DNA from: Struthio camelus
Lineage: Eukaryota > Chordata > Aves > Struthioniformes > Struthionidae
Length of the DNA: 64,000 nt
Assembly: GCF_040807025.1 (NCBI RefSeq)
Contig: NC_090944.1
Coordinates: forward strand, 119,428,738 to 119,492,737
Direction of reading: 5' to 3'
The notes under the pieces are model-generated. The model saw only the letters and a program-made list of their open reading frames with translations. It made no database searches and had not been told where the DNA came from. The translations under genes and the position numbers were made by a program. This document shows, in pieces, positions 49,769 through 61,700 of this stretch; positions within the stretch are counted from its first letter, which is position 1; each line of letters opens with the position of its first letter.

Positions 49769-52700
49769 GTGAGTGCGGGGCTCAGCGGCCCCCGCCGGCC
49801 GTGAGGGGCGGCGCCGGCCGGTCCGCTGCCGCCAGGGGTCGGCAGCGGCGGGGGTGGGAGCGCGGCGAGCCGGGCGGCTGGGCCGGCCCCTGGCGGGGAG
49901 CTGCGCGGCCAAGGCCGGCGGCCGTTGTCTCGGGCCGCTGATAACGGCGCTGCCCGCGGGGGCCCGGTCGGGGGTGGCGCAGGTTCAGGCCGCGGGTTGA
50001 AGCGCCGCGGAGCGGGGCCCGAGGGCGCTGCCGGGCGCCGTGAGGCGAAGCCGGGGTGACTCACGGCTGCCCGGCGGGCCAGGCGCACGCCTGAGGGCCG
50101 GGCGGGCCGGCGCTCGGCAGAAGCGCGTTGGTTTCCTAACGGTTACTCGCCAGCGAGAGCGGGGCGGTTGCCCTCGGCCGCTGCCGGGGCGCCGAGGGCC
50201 GCGGGGGGGGGGCTGCGGTACGTGCGCTGAGCGGTGCGCGGCCTCCGGGCCGGAGCGAGGCGGGCTCAGCCGGCCTCTTGCACAAGGCCACGCAGTGCTC
50301 CGAAACGGGAAACCGGGACAAAGGTGGTTTCGTTTCCCAGAGCTCCTCTGTCGTCTTAGAAGCTTTCCGAGTTGTATGAATCGAGCTGTTTTCTTTTTAA
50401 ATGCGCGCTTGACCACCTGTTTCTTTTCTTGCCGTTTCAAGCAAGTTACGGAAGATACTATCTCTGTTCACAACTTTTGCGGTAGGAACATGAAGTCTTT
50501 CTGAAAACAGGCTGCTTGTGCTTTTGTTAGTTCGGCGCTGGAAGGATTAAATTCTGGTTTTGCTGCTGGGTTAACAAAATTAGTGCCCTAGTTTAAAATA
50601 ATAATTAAAAAAAATGCCTCTATGTCTTGCCTGTACTGTGGCAAGGTGCAGTTTATGTTGGCTCTAATGTGAGTGCTGACAAGATGATTTTTATATAGAT
50701 TGAAAACACAGTGTTTTCATACCAAGCAGAGTGTGGAATTCTCTTAGTAAATTTTACAAGACTTACTTACCCTTTTTTTTTTTCTTCACATGTGCTATTC
50801 TGGCCAGTCTGGCACTTAAAAAATGGTGTCAAATGACTGCTGTAGTTTCAATCGGCACACCTTATTCCTCTGAATATTCTCTTCTTGATGAACGTTCTGT
50901 GTCCCTTCATACTTGGTGTTTTCTATGAGCTAGAAATGGCAGAATGCGTGCATTTGGTAGAATTTATATTCATTTGCAGTTTTACTTCTTCTATAAGGTA
51001 GGGTTCTTTTTTTTTTTTTAAGTATTGGGAATTTAATAAATATCTGGCTGTCAAAAATCTGGTTGGTACACATGTATTGAAATGTAAGTGACCTTATGTT
51101 TGCCAAGAGGCATTCTTAGATAGAATTACATTGATAGTTGCGAAATGACTCACATGTTTACATTCAGAGACGATCTGAACCTGCTTGGACCCAGTTCAGT
51201 ACTCTTCCCCCCCCCCCCCCCCCTTCCGTAGCCATCTGCTAGCTCATGCCGTTTACAGTGATGCCTGTTGTCTTTGGACTTGTGGCAGAACTTCATATGC
51301 TAATCAAGCTGAAATAAACTGTAGCAGTGCTTAGTAAGAGAAAGATGTACCTTAGATAGGGTAGTAACTCCTGCGGTTACCTGCTTTGAAGATGTGCGGG
51401 TATAGGTTAGAATTAACCTGCTAGTCATTCTGTAAACTGTAATTACTGTTATCAGTTTAGGCTTCAGGGCAGTGAATTTAACCTGTTGAGAACAGCTGCT
51501 ATGCTAACTTTATGAATCACAAAAAGGGCAGAGGCTCTAATTTCTGGTTTTCCACCTACTCTTTGAAGTTTAAATTTACTGTGTGTGTTTTATAACTTGT
51601 CTGATGCCTGTTTTTCCCAAGACTTCTTTGTGGCATATTACATGCAGTAAGACTGAATACGTTTGGATGTAGGCAGGGAAGAAAACTGTGGGGTTGGTTT
51701 AAAATAAGCTAGTATAGTTAACATTAGAGATATTTTGCTTGCTCAGTTTAATTTGGCAAAACGGTTTGGTGGGATAAAATATTTCAGTAAAAGTTTAGCT
51801 CTAGATGAAATACTTCCAAAACGTACAAATATGGTGTTCTGATTTGTCATGCCTAAGTCAAATTATAACATAATGACAGTAAAACCAGAGCTTTATTATC
51901 TGTTCGTAGTAAGTAGTTCATCTCATTGTCAACTTTATACCTTTTTTCATGCTAGCCAGCTATAATAAATTGTGCATTTGTTTAACCTGAAAATGATCAG
52001 AATTGTCATAAGATCTCTGCCTAGTTTATTACATGTCTATATTTTAAAAGTCAGTATTCTTATAATATTCTGTGAAGTAATTTATAAATTGGAATTATGG
52101 CTGGTGTGTCTTGAATCTTTCTTGTTCAGATAAAAATGCTAATATAGACAGACAATGTAACATATGCAAACATATGAATTAAAAAAAAAAAAAAAAGCAT
52201 GCATGGGTTATATACCTGTATAGCTCTACCTCTTCAGGTACACTGCAACTTTATACAGCTGTGCATAGACTCTGGAGGTATGAGGAATGAAAGTGAAAAC
52301 TCAAAATGGGAATTTTTTATACGAGTTACTGTTTCATGATGACAGCTGAACCAAAAATCTTGTTATTTCTTGTAGTGCAACAGCTGAGAACATGACTTAC
52401 ATGTAGTTTTCTTAAATGCAGCTGCTTCAGCTGTCTGATGTCGTGAATTGAGTAGGGAAAGACGTCTAAAACTGGGATTTGTTAGATATAATGTCTGTCA
52501 GTTAATTTGCATAATTGTTCTTGTATGCATAATTTTCAGTGATGTAAATGGAGTCTTTCATTGGAGTGCTTATACAGAGTGTGGTAAGAAAACTTTCTCT
52601 TCTGCAAAAACAGGAATATTTCAGTTTCTTAAGAAACTTTTGGCTTAGTATGAATTCTTATGCAAGTAAAACTACTTACTTGGAGGATCAGAATTTAAAT

Positions 52701-55700
52701 CTGTAATTGTGTTCCTCAGAAGTCCTGTCTTTAGTATTCCAAGACTCCTCCCACTTTGGCCGGTAAAATCTGCGTTTTGTAAAACACTAATCCTGTTACG
52801 GAAGCGTGAGGCTTCATCTTGGTTGTATAACTTGCTACAGTGTGTGTGTGTGGTGGGGGGAACTTAAGTTGCAGCAATTATTTGCGTAAATGGGCTTGCA
52901 TCGTATTCTTTTACGGTCCCCTACCTCAAACATAGGCAGCTGCTTTATATTTTTTTCACTTTTTTACGTTTTTTCATAGAAACTTTGAGCATAGGTGTTT
53001 TTAGAGCATGGGTTGTAAATAAGCATATTAGTATAATAAGAACATCTAATAATTACAGTATATATAGTTAATTGTTTGATGCAGCTGAGAGAATAGGCAA
53101 GGATCTTTCTGCACTTCCTACTGCAAAGGACAAGGGTTGAATTTTTGGAGCTGAGGGGACACAGGTTCTATTCCTCACAGTGTTATTTTGTGTTAGGGGT
53201 AGAGACTTCTTACAGAATGATAGTTAAATGTCTTACTGTGAGGTATGCAAAAATGTAGTTCAACTGTTTTGAATTGCAGGACACAAACTTGCAGTGAGGA
53301 TAAAACCCGTCAATGAAACTTCTTCTGAAGTATTTCAATCACTGTTGCTTTAAGCATCTTTTATTTACTTCCGTTCCTTCCCATTTTTATGAGAGAAAAA
53401 TGAGATTTCTATTGGGTTGGGGTATACTATATACAGATATTGGATTTAAATAGTTTTTTGTGCATAGGGTTTTTTAAATATTAGTTTTGAACAGATGACA
53501 CTCCTTTCTTGCGCGCTGGAAAATGAAATTAGATTGCTAGGAATTTAAGAGAGCGTTCTATTCAGCTGCGTAGGTGAGTAACTGAAGGCAATTTTCAACT
53601 GTAGCACAACAGCCAACTTTCTAGGGCAATTTAGGGTGCCCACCTCATACCATAGTATGTTTCCTTTAAAGAACAACAACAAAGCCTATTGTAATTGTGG
53701 AGTGAAAGTTTGGTGTACTCAATGCTTTTTACAGTAAGGGAATCAGGTTTTTAGTTTTATCTCCAGAGGCACTACACCGAGCATAAAAATGATGGAGAAT
53801 TGAATTGGATTTGAAATGAGAGTTAGTGAAAATACTGCCTGTCAAATGCAAAATCCACCACTGAAATCCAAAGGGAAAAGGGGAGTGCGCCAGAGTTTTC
53901 TCTGAAAACTAGCGATGAGGCATGAGAAAGTTGGGGAGTAGAAAAAAGTGGTCAAGTAGTTGAGTCCAAATCCAATGTGCTGTTGTGGCACTATGTGAAG
54001 CATGCTTCACATCAGCATGTTTTATTAAGGGATCCAAACTTTGTTTCTCAAGTAGTCATTTCTCCCACTGACAGTTCTGTGAGGAGTAAAAATTTACAGA
54101 TGAGTGAGGCATTCAAAAGGAAAATAGATGCATTAAACTGATTTCTTCAATGCTACCTAAGGAGTCAATTTCCGAGATCAAATTCAGGAATCAGGATGGT
54201 CAGTTTTTTTGATTGGGTTGCTAAATCACTAAATGCTATGTTTGCTTTTTTTAAAAATTACCCAACCTCTGTCTTCTGTCACTTTCAAGTCGGATTTCTT
54301 CAGAGACTTATTTATTTTCTGACCTTTTCACATTGTGATTCCAGTGATTCTGAAATATAGGCTATTCTGCATACCAAAAAAGTAGTGTGAGATCTGACAT
54401 TCCTCATGTTACCCAAATAAGCCTTGATGCTTCACTAGTGTTTATTTAGCAGCAGATCAATCCAACTTCTACTAAATCTTTAAAAAAAAAAATAGTGAAT
54501 ACGCTTCTCTGAAAATTATTTTATGGGAGTTATATCTTGTATGTTTTATCAAACAGCTACTTACACGACAGCGTGTTAGTGATGTTTCTCATGAACCTGT
54601 CAGAATAGTTGGAACAGTAATAAAAAGGGAAAGTGTGCTTCCCAGGTGAGTAGTAATTCATAGCTGTGCGACATGCTGCACAGGAATCCTATATAGGTTG
54701 TGTTGGAGCAGGTTGTTTTGAATTAAAATGTTTTCCTTTTATCCATATAAACGTGATTATAGCATGTGCTTCTTCCAAAGTTAATTCTAATGGAACTACG
54801 TTTTCTTTTAATAGTACATTTAAAGGATAGCAGTGGAGCACGCCACCAGCCACGCTCAGTGTCTAAATAAACTATTCAGTCTTACTGCAAGCTATCACGT
54901 GTGGACTGTACTTGAAACACCTTTTTATTAGCTTCTGAATTGTGTCCTGTCTCCTCCCTAAAGTGCATCAGCTGAAAAGGGCAAGATAGGGTATAATAAA
55001 GCTGCTTGTGACAGTTCTTGTTTTTGTTAGAGGAATGATTATATGGAGCTATAGAAAATACTAAACTTAATAGCTGGTACATTCTGAGGTGAATAACTGA
55101 GTTGAAAGAATGATACCCTTGTTTTCGTGGTGTCTGGTGTGAGCGTTGTGTTATGCTAATTGTAGAATCTCAGGAGAAAGTAGACTGTCCTTGTTATTTC
55201 TGGTTATTTATTGAAGGTAATGGTTTGTGTTTAGACAGATGAGGTAAAGGAAACATGTTCTTCATAGATATCTCTATGTAGCACACTCCATTTTTATTTA
55301 AGACTTTAAAATTGGGCTTAGATCCACTAAATCAACTTTAATTAAAATCCTGTTTCCCTTTAGAAGAAACTTAGAACAAATCATGGTTAGAAAGAGTCTG
55401 TTACTAAATAGAAATGTCACCTGCTAACACTTGCTCGTTCTTTAAGGTTTGCACTTTATAGGTATGCTGCCCTCCTGGCTGGCAAAGAGAAATAATATAT
55501 TTAGTGCAAGGATTACCCTTGGTTGCAAATCAATGCTTCCTGAAAGGCTCATTCTCATTTCCAAGCGATCTTTGTCTTAGGAGTGTAGCAAAATGCCTAT
55601 AAATGCAAAAAATTTATTCAAGTTATAACAGAAGTAAGCATTTTCTGGAAACTGCAGTATGTAGTACTTTCTTTGCTAGTTTCAGGTATCAAGATCTACT

Positions 55701-58700
55701 GCAGATCTGTCATTAAGTTCTTATTTGTAGGACTTGGAAAGAAGGTTTTATTTTTGTCCTGTTTATTTTCATTAAACAGCAAATCAGATGAGATCTGGCT
55801 TGAGTATTAGATCAAATGAGAATGTTTAAAAATATTGCTGATTCATCTCATGTTTTGTTTTTAGATATATCCGATTATATGGGAGAAAATTTAGCAAAGA
55901 AGATCATGTGCTTTTTATTAAGCTCTTATATGAGTTGGTAACAATTCCAAAACTGGAGATCAGCATGATGCAAGGATTTGCACGCCTGTTGATAAACCTG
56001 TTAAAGTAAGTACAGATTTCTGCTGACTGCTGAAATTCTCATCTCTAAATAGCTGATCATTCCATTTACTTAATCTTGCTATATAGTTTAGTATGTCCTA
56101 TTACAGATTTCTTCTCTTAATACCCCCTGCACAGATGATTTGGTTAAAAAATTTGTCTGATGTGAACACCTTGCCCCTTTTAAAACTTTGTTAATAGTAT
56201 TGAAAGTGAAAGAATGTTAGTTTTGTTTCTCTTATCAGGAAAGGAAAAAAAAATCGGAGAACCGAATGTTGAATCTCAGGTAGGAGGATAACGAGGACTG
56301 TTTTACAATTTGTTAATATTTAATTTCACTTAGACTTTTCCTGACGATCTTGATAGCTTATGTTCATGGAGAAATTCTGTAAGCGTCTTTTTCTTGTTCG
56401 AGTTTCCACTGCTTTGTGCCAAATGCTGAAGATAAACATAGTTCAGAGCAGTGTTCCTGCGCTGTGTGGTATGTGTGGTATTCTGATGTGCAGTGTGTCA
56501 GTGTAAATGTTTAATCCTAAAGTGCTCATTATTTTCTTATATTAGGAAAAAAGAACTGCTTTCCAGGGATGATTTAGAGTTACCATGGAGACCGCTTTAT
56601 GAAATGTTGGAAAGGATATTATACTCCAAAACAGAGCATCTTGGATTAAACTGGTTTCCCAAGTAAGTTTGCATTTTAAAACATTTGATTAGTTGTAAGT
56701 ACTTACAGTGCTTGGAAGTACACTTGCATGTTTGCTTTTAATATCTGGAACTTGATATACAGTAAATACGTATTTAGTTTACTGAAAACGAAATATAAAC
56801 AATTGTATCCAAGACGATACTGAATTGTGTATATCCCTTTGCTAATGAATTGCTTTCTTTATGATGTTTTTCTTTTCATTAACATGACCAAGTTCATTTC
56901 TAAATGCTCTAAAACAGGCACCTTCAACTTGCTTTTGGGAAATAACCTAGTGTTAAATTTTTCACGGGATTCAGGCTAAATATCTTCTGTTCAGTTTTGT
57001 CATACAACACGGCTTGGGGAAAATAAAAAATGGTACTGTTCTTAAATTGTGCTCTAAGCATTCCTAGCATACGTAATCTGGATGTAAATCAGCACGTGAA
57101 CAAAGAAAAGTGAAGTACCTTTTATAGGAAATACACATAGTTTTTTTTTCAGAGTGGTGGTACAATATGGGCAAACCCATTTCTTCCCAGTTAAGAGTCT
57201 TAATGTTCTACTAATTTTAAAAATCTTATTTTCTTCATTTTCTTTCCACTGGCCTTTTGACAAATTGCTGCAGTCACAATTCTTGTGTTAAGTGAGATTA
57301 GAGAAGATTCTTTCCTGTAAATTTTAATTACAAAATATATAAAGTAACTCATTCAATCTAAATAAATTTAAACTTAATTTCTCATACTTAATTTATCCTA
57401 AAGGGAAGAATTATTTTCTGGCCAGGAATATTTGAGTGCAATGCTCAGATTCCTTTTACTGAGAAGATGATCCTATTTTTGATATGTGACATGAAAAGAA
57501 AATATATGCAACCTTGTAACTCGTTAGGGAGCGTTTCATGCTGAGTTTGTCTCAAGGCTATATAGCTGGGAAAAAAAATTGTTAGTAGTGCAATTTAGCA
57601 AAATAGAACGATTTCGCTAATTGTAGATATTATGTGTAAATGAAAATCCGAAGGAGCAGAGCCATTTTTAGTTAGTTTACTTTGTATGTTTGCCAGCACC
57701 TACAGAAACTGCATACTTTGCCCTGTGGTGTTGACTAGTCACTTTCCATTTACTGTGAGAGAAACTCGCGTAGTGGGAGGAGACTTTTTCTAAGAGGGAA
57801 AAGAAGGAAGGTAACTAGGAGGAGGGTAACAATGGTGGTGGTTTGTCTGAAACTTTAATCTTTTATGAACTGTATTTAGAATTCAGACGCTCCGTCTTGA
57901 TATGCAGTGCGATTTGTTCTCATGCAGTGTTTTTTTCCCCCCTTATTTTACATTCAATTTTGAGGGTTGCCTTTTTGGATGTCAAGCAATATTTTTAATA
58001 ACTCAGATAATTTGTAACTGTTAATTTAACTATCGTATTTTAAATCCTTTTTTCTTTTTTCTTTTTCTTTTTTTCTTTTTTTTCCTAATTCAGTTCATAT
58101 CGACCAGGCTTGTCTTCACCTAAAACATTTGTGCTTAATGTATTACATAGGTGGTAAGAATGACTTCCCTTTCCCCTTCCTCCCCCCCCCCCCCCAAAAG
58201 CTCTGGCCGATGTGTAATCTTCTGCATGTTCTGTTAGATTGTAACACTTGTCACACAGGTGTAACTTTCTGCATAAATAATTGTACTGGAAAACCAATTT
58301 TAACATTACACCACTGTTTATGAGAATGTCGCACTGTATGTAAACCTTTCTAATGGGAGAACAATATACGGTGTGTGAACTGGCTGACAAAGTGGCTCTA
58401 TGTTAACTAATTTAACCAGCATATATGTTTCAAGGGTCAAATGAAAGATAAATTTTAGGTCTGAATAGCTACTGTGTCTGAATATGGACAAAATCAGTAT
58501 TTGTGTAGGAGTGCATGTCGCTGAGTAAGTTTACCTTACTATTAAAAACGATGAAATCATGGAAAGTGCTTTAGCAATGAGGTAATAGGTTCTGGAAAAT
58601 ATACTAAGGCACAACATTCTAGTAGTAAAGTGTGAAAAAAGTTTCTGTGTCCTAACAGTTCGCTGTGAATTTTTGCACTGGAAAACGTATTGGAAGACTT

Positions 58701-61700
58701 GGTGTGTGAATATATGAATTCAGAAATAGTTTAAAACAGAGATAAGCGGAACTGAAGTAGTTGCCAAAGAGAAATTTTAGCTTTGTAGTATTTTTTTGGA
58801 GGAAGAAATCTTTTATCGGTACTAATCCAATAAGATACTTGATTTTGATGTGTCATAGAAACTCACTAGAATGACTTAATTTGTGAAACCGTAACTGGTT
58901 GCTATATTTCATTGTTGTCTTATTTTAAGCTGTTGTAATGAAGTGTTCACTGCAGGGCTAGAATATTGCTTAAGGCATGACTCCATTCTGAAAAATTGAA
59001 AATAGTGTGTTTACTGCTTTTTGATAATGTAAGAGTCAACAGTATCAGCTTATATTAATTTTTTAACCCAAATGTGTTCCTCTGAAAATGCAGGGAAAAA
59101 AATGGATTCACAAGCTAATGTGTTCGTGTCCTTTCCACATAAAGTAACTATGTAGTATAAAAACAATGACCAGTGTTTTTGGATGGTCTTTTTTTTCGTA
59201 CATCTATATGTCAAGATAGATGATAATAAGCTGATATTACTTGAAGTAATAAGGAAGGAGAAACTAAAAGCAAGGAAAACTGAATGGGATGAGAAATTAT
59301 TTCCTTTATCTCATTAAATAAGCTGTTTGCTTCAGTAACTAATAGAGGATAACTTTCCAGTGTAAGTTTTTGTTCATTGTATCTCTACTACAAAGGTTTC
59401 AACAACTTATCTCAGTGGTCCGCATTAAATACCTCTGAGAGGACAGGAAAACAAATGTAGTGGTCTGTTTATTCCATCCAGTGTGAGTTATGTATTCAAT
59501 TGCTTTTTGTTGTGCTCTTCTAATCTTTAGCTAGATTTAGTGGTACAGCAGCATATGGAAACCCACTAGTGTGGTAACTGTAGATGTTTTCCACGATTCT
59601 GCAGAAATGGGCATACAAAGAGCGTAACCAAATGTTGAGCAGAACGCATTGCTTGGAAGTTTGAAAGAGTTTGTTCAAAGTGGTGATAAAAGCAGCAGCC
59701 AGTAGTCTCTTGTTCTCCCCAAATATATTGTCCGGTTCCTTTCTAAGTGGTAGTCATAAAACTGGAATCTTACAAGGTATCTTCTCTAGTTGGCTGATGG
59801 TTAAACCATATCTTAGCTGGATATCTCCTTGCGTATAAAATTGTCTGCTGTTCGCTTTTTCTCTTTAGCTTCCGCTGTAAATCCGTGGCCAGAGGACAGG
59901 AGGGAAAAGCCCTTCCGGTCGTCTTCCTCCCCCATCCTTTACTCTCAAATGCTGAGATCTAATTTAAAACTTGTGAACTTGAAAGACTTGTTGATCTCTG
60001 GCATCAGTATTTGTGCATTTTAAGTTTCCTCTGTCCTCCTCTTCTCCTTTGTGATAGTTTACTTCAGTGGAACGAAGTAGCTTTTTTATTGTTGTTGTTT
60101 TACCACACAGACGTTTTTCATGTTGATCTTTAATGCTCTTAAGGAAAGTTGCTGGTTTTTACTTTCTTTATCTACTATTGAAACAACTGCTGTCTACTGC
60201 GTAACTCTGGGTTAAAGTGAATGCTGTTCTTGAATCTTGGTGAGCTTATTAGAGTTTGATCTTATTTTTGTTTATGATGAATGGTTGGCTGTTCCTGCTC
60301 TTCCTTGAAATGTTTAGAAATTGTCAGTAAGCTTCAAGCTTTCCTTCTGGGAGAAGCTGCAGATTTGCATTTGTCAGTATTTGATAAAATTTACAGAATT
60401 TTTTTTTTTTAATCTTCTAGCGTGCTGCTTGTCCTGAAATAGTGCTGCGGGGGGTGGGATTCTGCTGGCCTGTACGGAATGTTGAGCTGTTGTTGAAGGG
60501 ATGATTGGGGTTTCTTTCTTTGTTGATTTTTCTTTCCAAGGTTTTCTCTAGAACTAGTGGTTTATCCATTTCATATTTCTCCTGGCTAGTGTGGAATCAG
60601 TTTATTTTGTGTGGAACTAGAGAGAGAGAGAACATGTGCATGCTTAATCTAGAAATAAATAAAATGTCTAGAAATTACTGATCTAAGCTGATCTTTGATA
60701 CGATCCTGAAGGTGATTAGTCTATATCATCTTCATGGCGATCAAAATGGCATTTCTATATCTGTTTGTGATGATGAATGGAAGGATGTCTTTTTAGAGTG
60801 CAGAGAATATATCTAAAAGATCTAGGAAGTTCTTTTGCGAAAATTTTTGTTCGGGGAATGGTATTGGTAAAAGTGCAATTTAGTCTTGAAAGTGGTCTTG
60901 TAATAAATGCTGGACCTTAAGAGCACGAAAATCGACTGCCGTTAGGGTTTCATTGATATCTCTCTTTTGTTATTCTTTCAGTTTATTCTGAAGTTTTGTC
61001 TCTTTTTTTCCAAATGGCTGATGCATCCTGTGCAATTTGTGTTAAAATGATTATAGAAGACAGTCACTGTTAACTTCAGAAATAAGCTTTTCTGCTACGG
61101 GTGGAAACACTATTTTAAAATCGGCTGTTCATAAGTGTGAGAGAAGTCAATGAAATAACCATTGATTTATGGACAGTTCAGTTCTCTTTTTTAGAAACAC
61201 TGTACATAAAACAAAAAATTTGAAAAGAGCGGATTTAGGGTTTGGAATCGAATTATCACTTTTTGAAGTCTATTGCCCTTAATTATCTTATAAATATTTA
61301 TGAAGTCCATAAATCAGTTTTCTCTCTTTGTATTTGCAGCTTGCACTCAAGCATTCCTTTGCTCTGCTGGTTAGTCACCAATAGAATGCAGGGTATTATG
61401 TCTAAGTAATGATGATAATTCTTCATTCTAGTTAAAACACAGTGAATAGTGCATAAAAGGTAGAATCAGGAATTTAGCAGAGTGATTTTAATCCTTGTAA
61501 ATAGATCTGTGTGGAAGAGGATTAGCATATCTGCATGTTCACAGAGGATGGCTAATTGCATCAATACTATCTCAGACTCTTGAGAAAAACCAGCAAACGA
61601 TTGGGGTTTTTAATGCAGTTCTTGATATGTGGTAATCCCTAATATTTTCTTTCTTGTTTCAGTTCTGTAGAAAGTGTTCTAAAAACACTTGTGAAGAGCT

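Larger units (their letters stand above)
49140..50310. promoter_or_regulatory. PSME4: CpG island, PSME4 promoter, exon 1 and start of intron 1
   Basis: A GC- and CpG-dense block of about 1.2 kb centred on the PSME4 ATG. It contains a (CCG)n run (about 49223-49242), an ETS-type site, GC boxes, a GGGCC array and a GCGCA array. No TATA box is visible. It extends about 540 bp into intron 1. Boundaries are by eye. Confidence 0.85.
49769..55864 (+). other. PSME4: PSME4 intron 1
   Basis: A 6,096-bp phase-2 intron. Its first 540 bp belong to the CpG island; the rest is AT-rich. It has a C17 run at 51207-51223 and an exon-like 89-bp segment at 54557-54645. No coding similarity was seen. Confidence 0.93.

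Noticed and set aside
53130-53215. GGGGACACAGGTTCTATTCC resembles MIR
   Set aside because: The match is limited to about 25 bases; the rest does not follow the family.
56232-56300. Second acceptor-like site before an AAAGGAAAAAAAAATC run in PSME4 intron 2
   Set aside because: The real exon at 56546 gives the expected [15 protein letters not shown]; the decoy gives no conserved residues.
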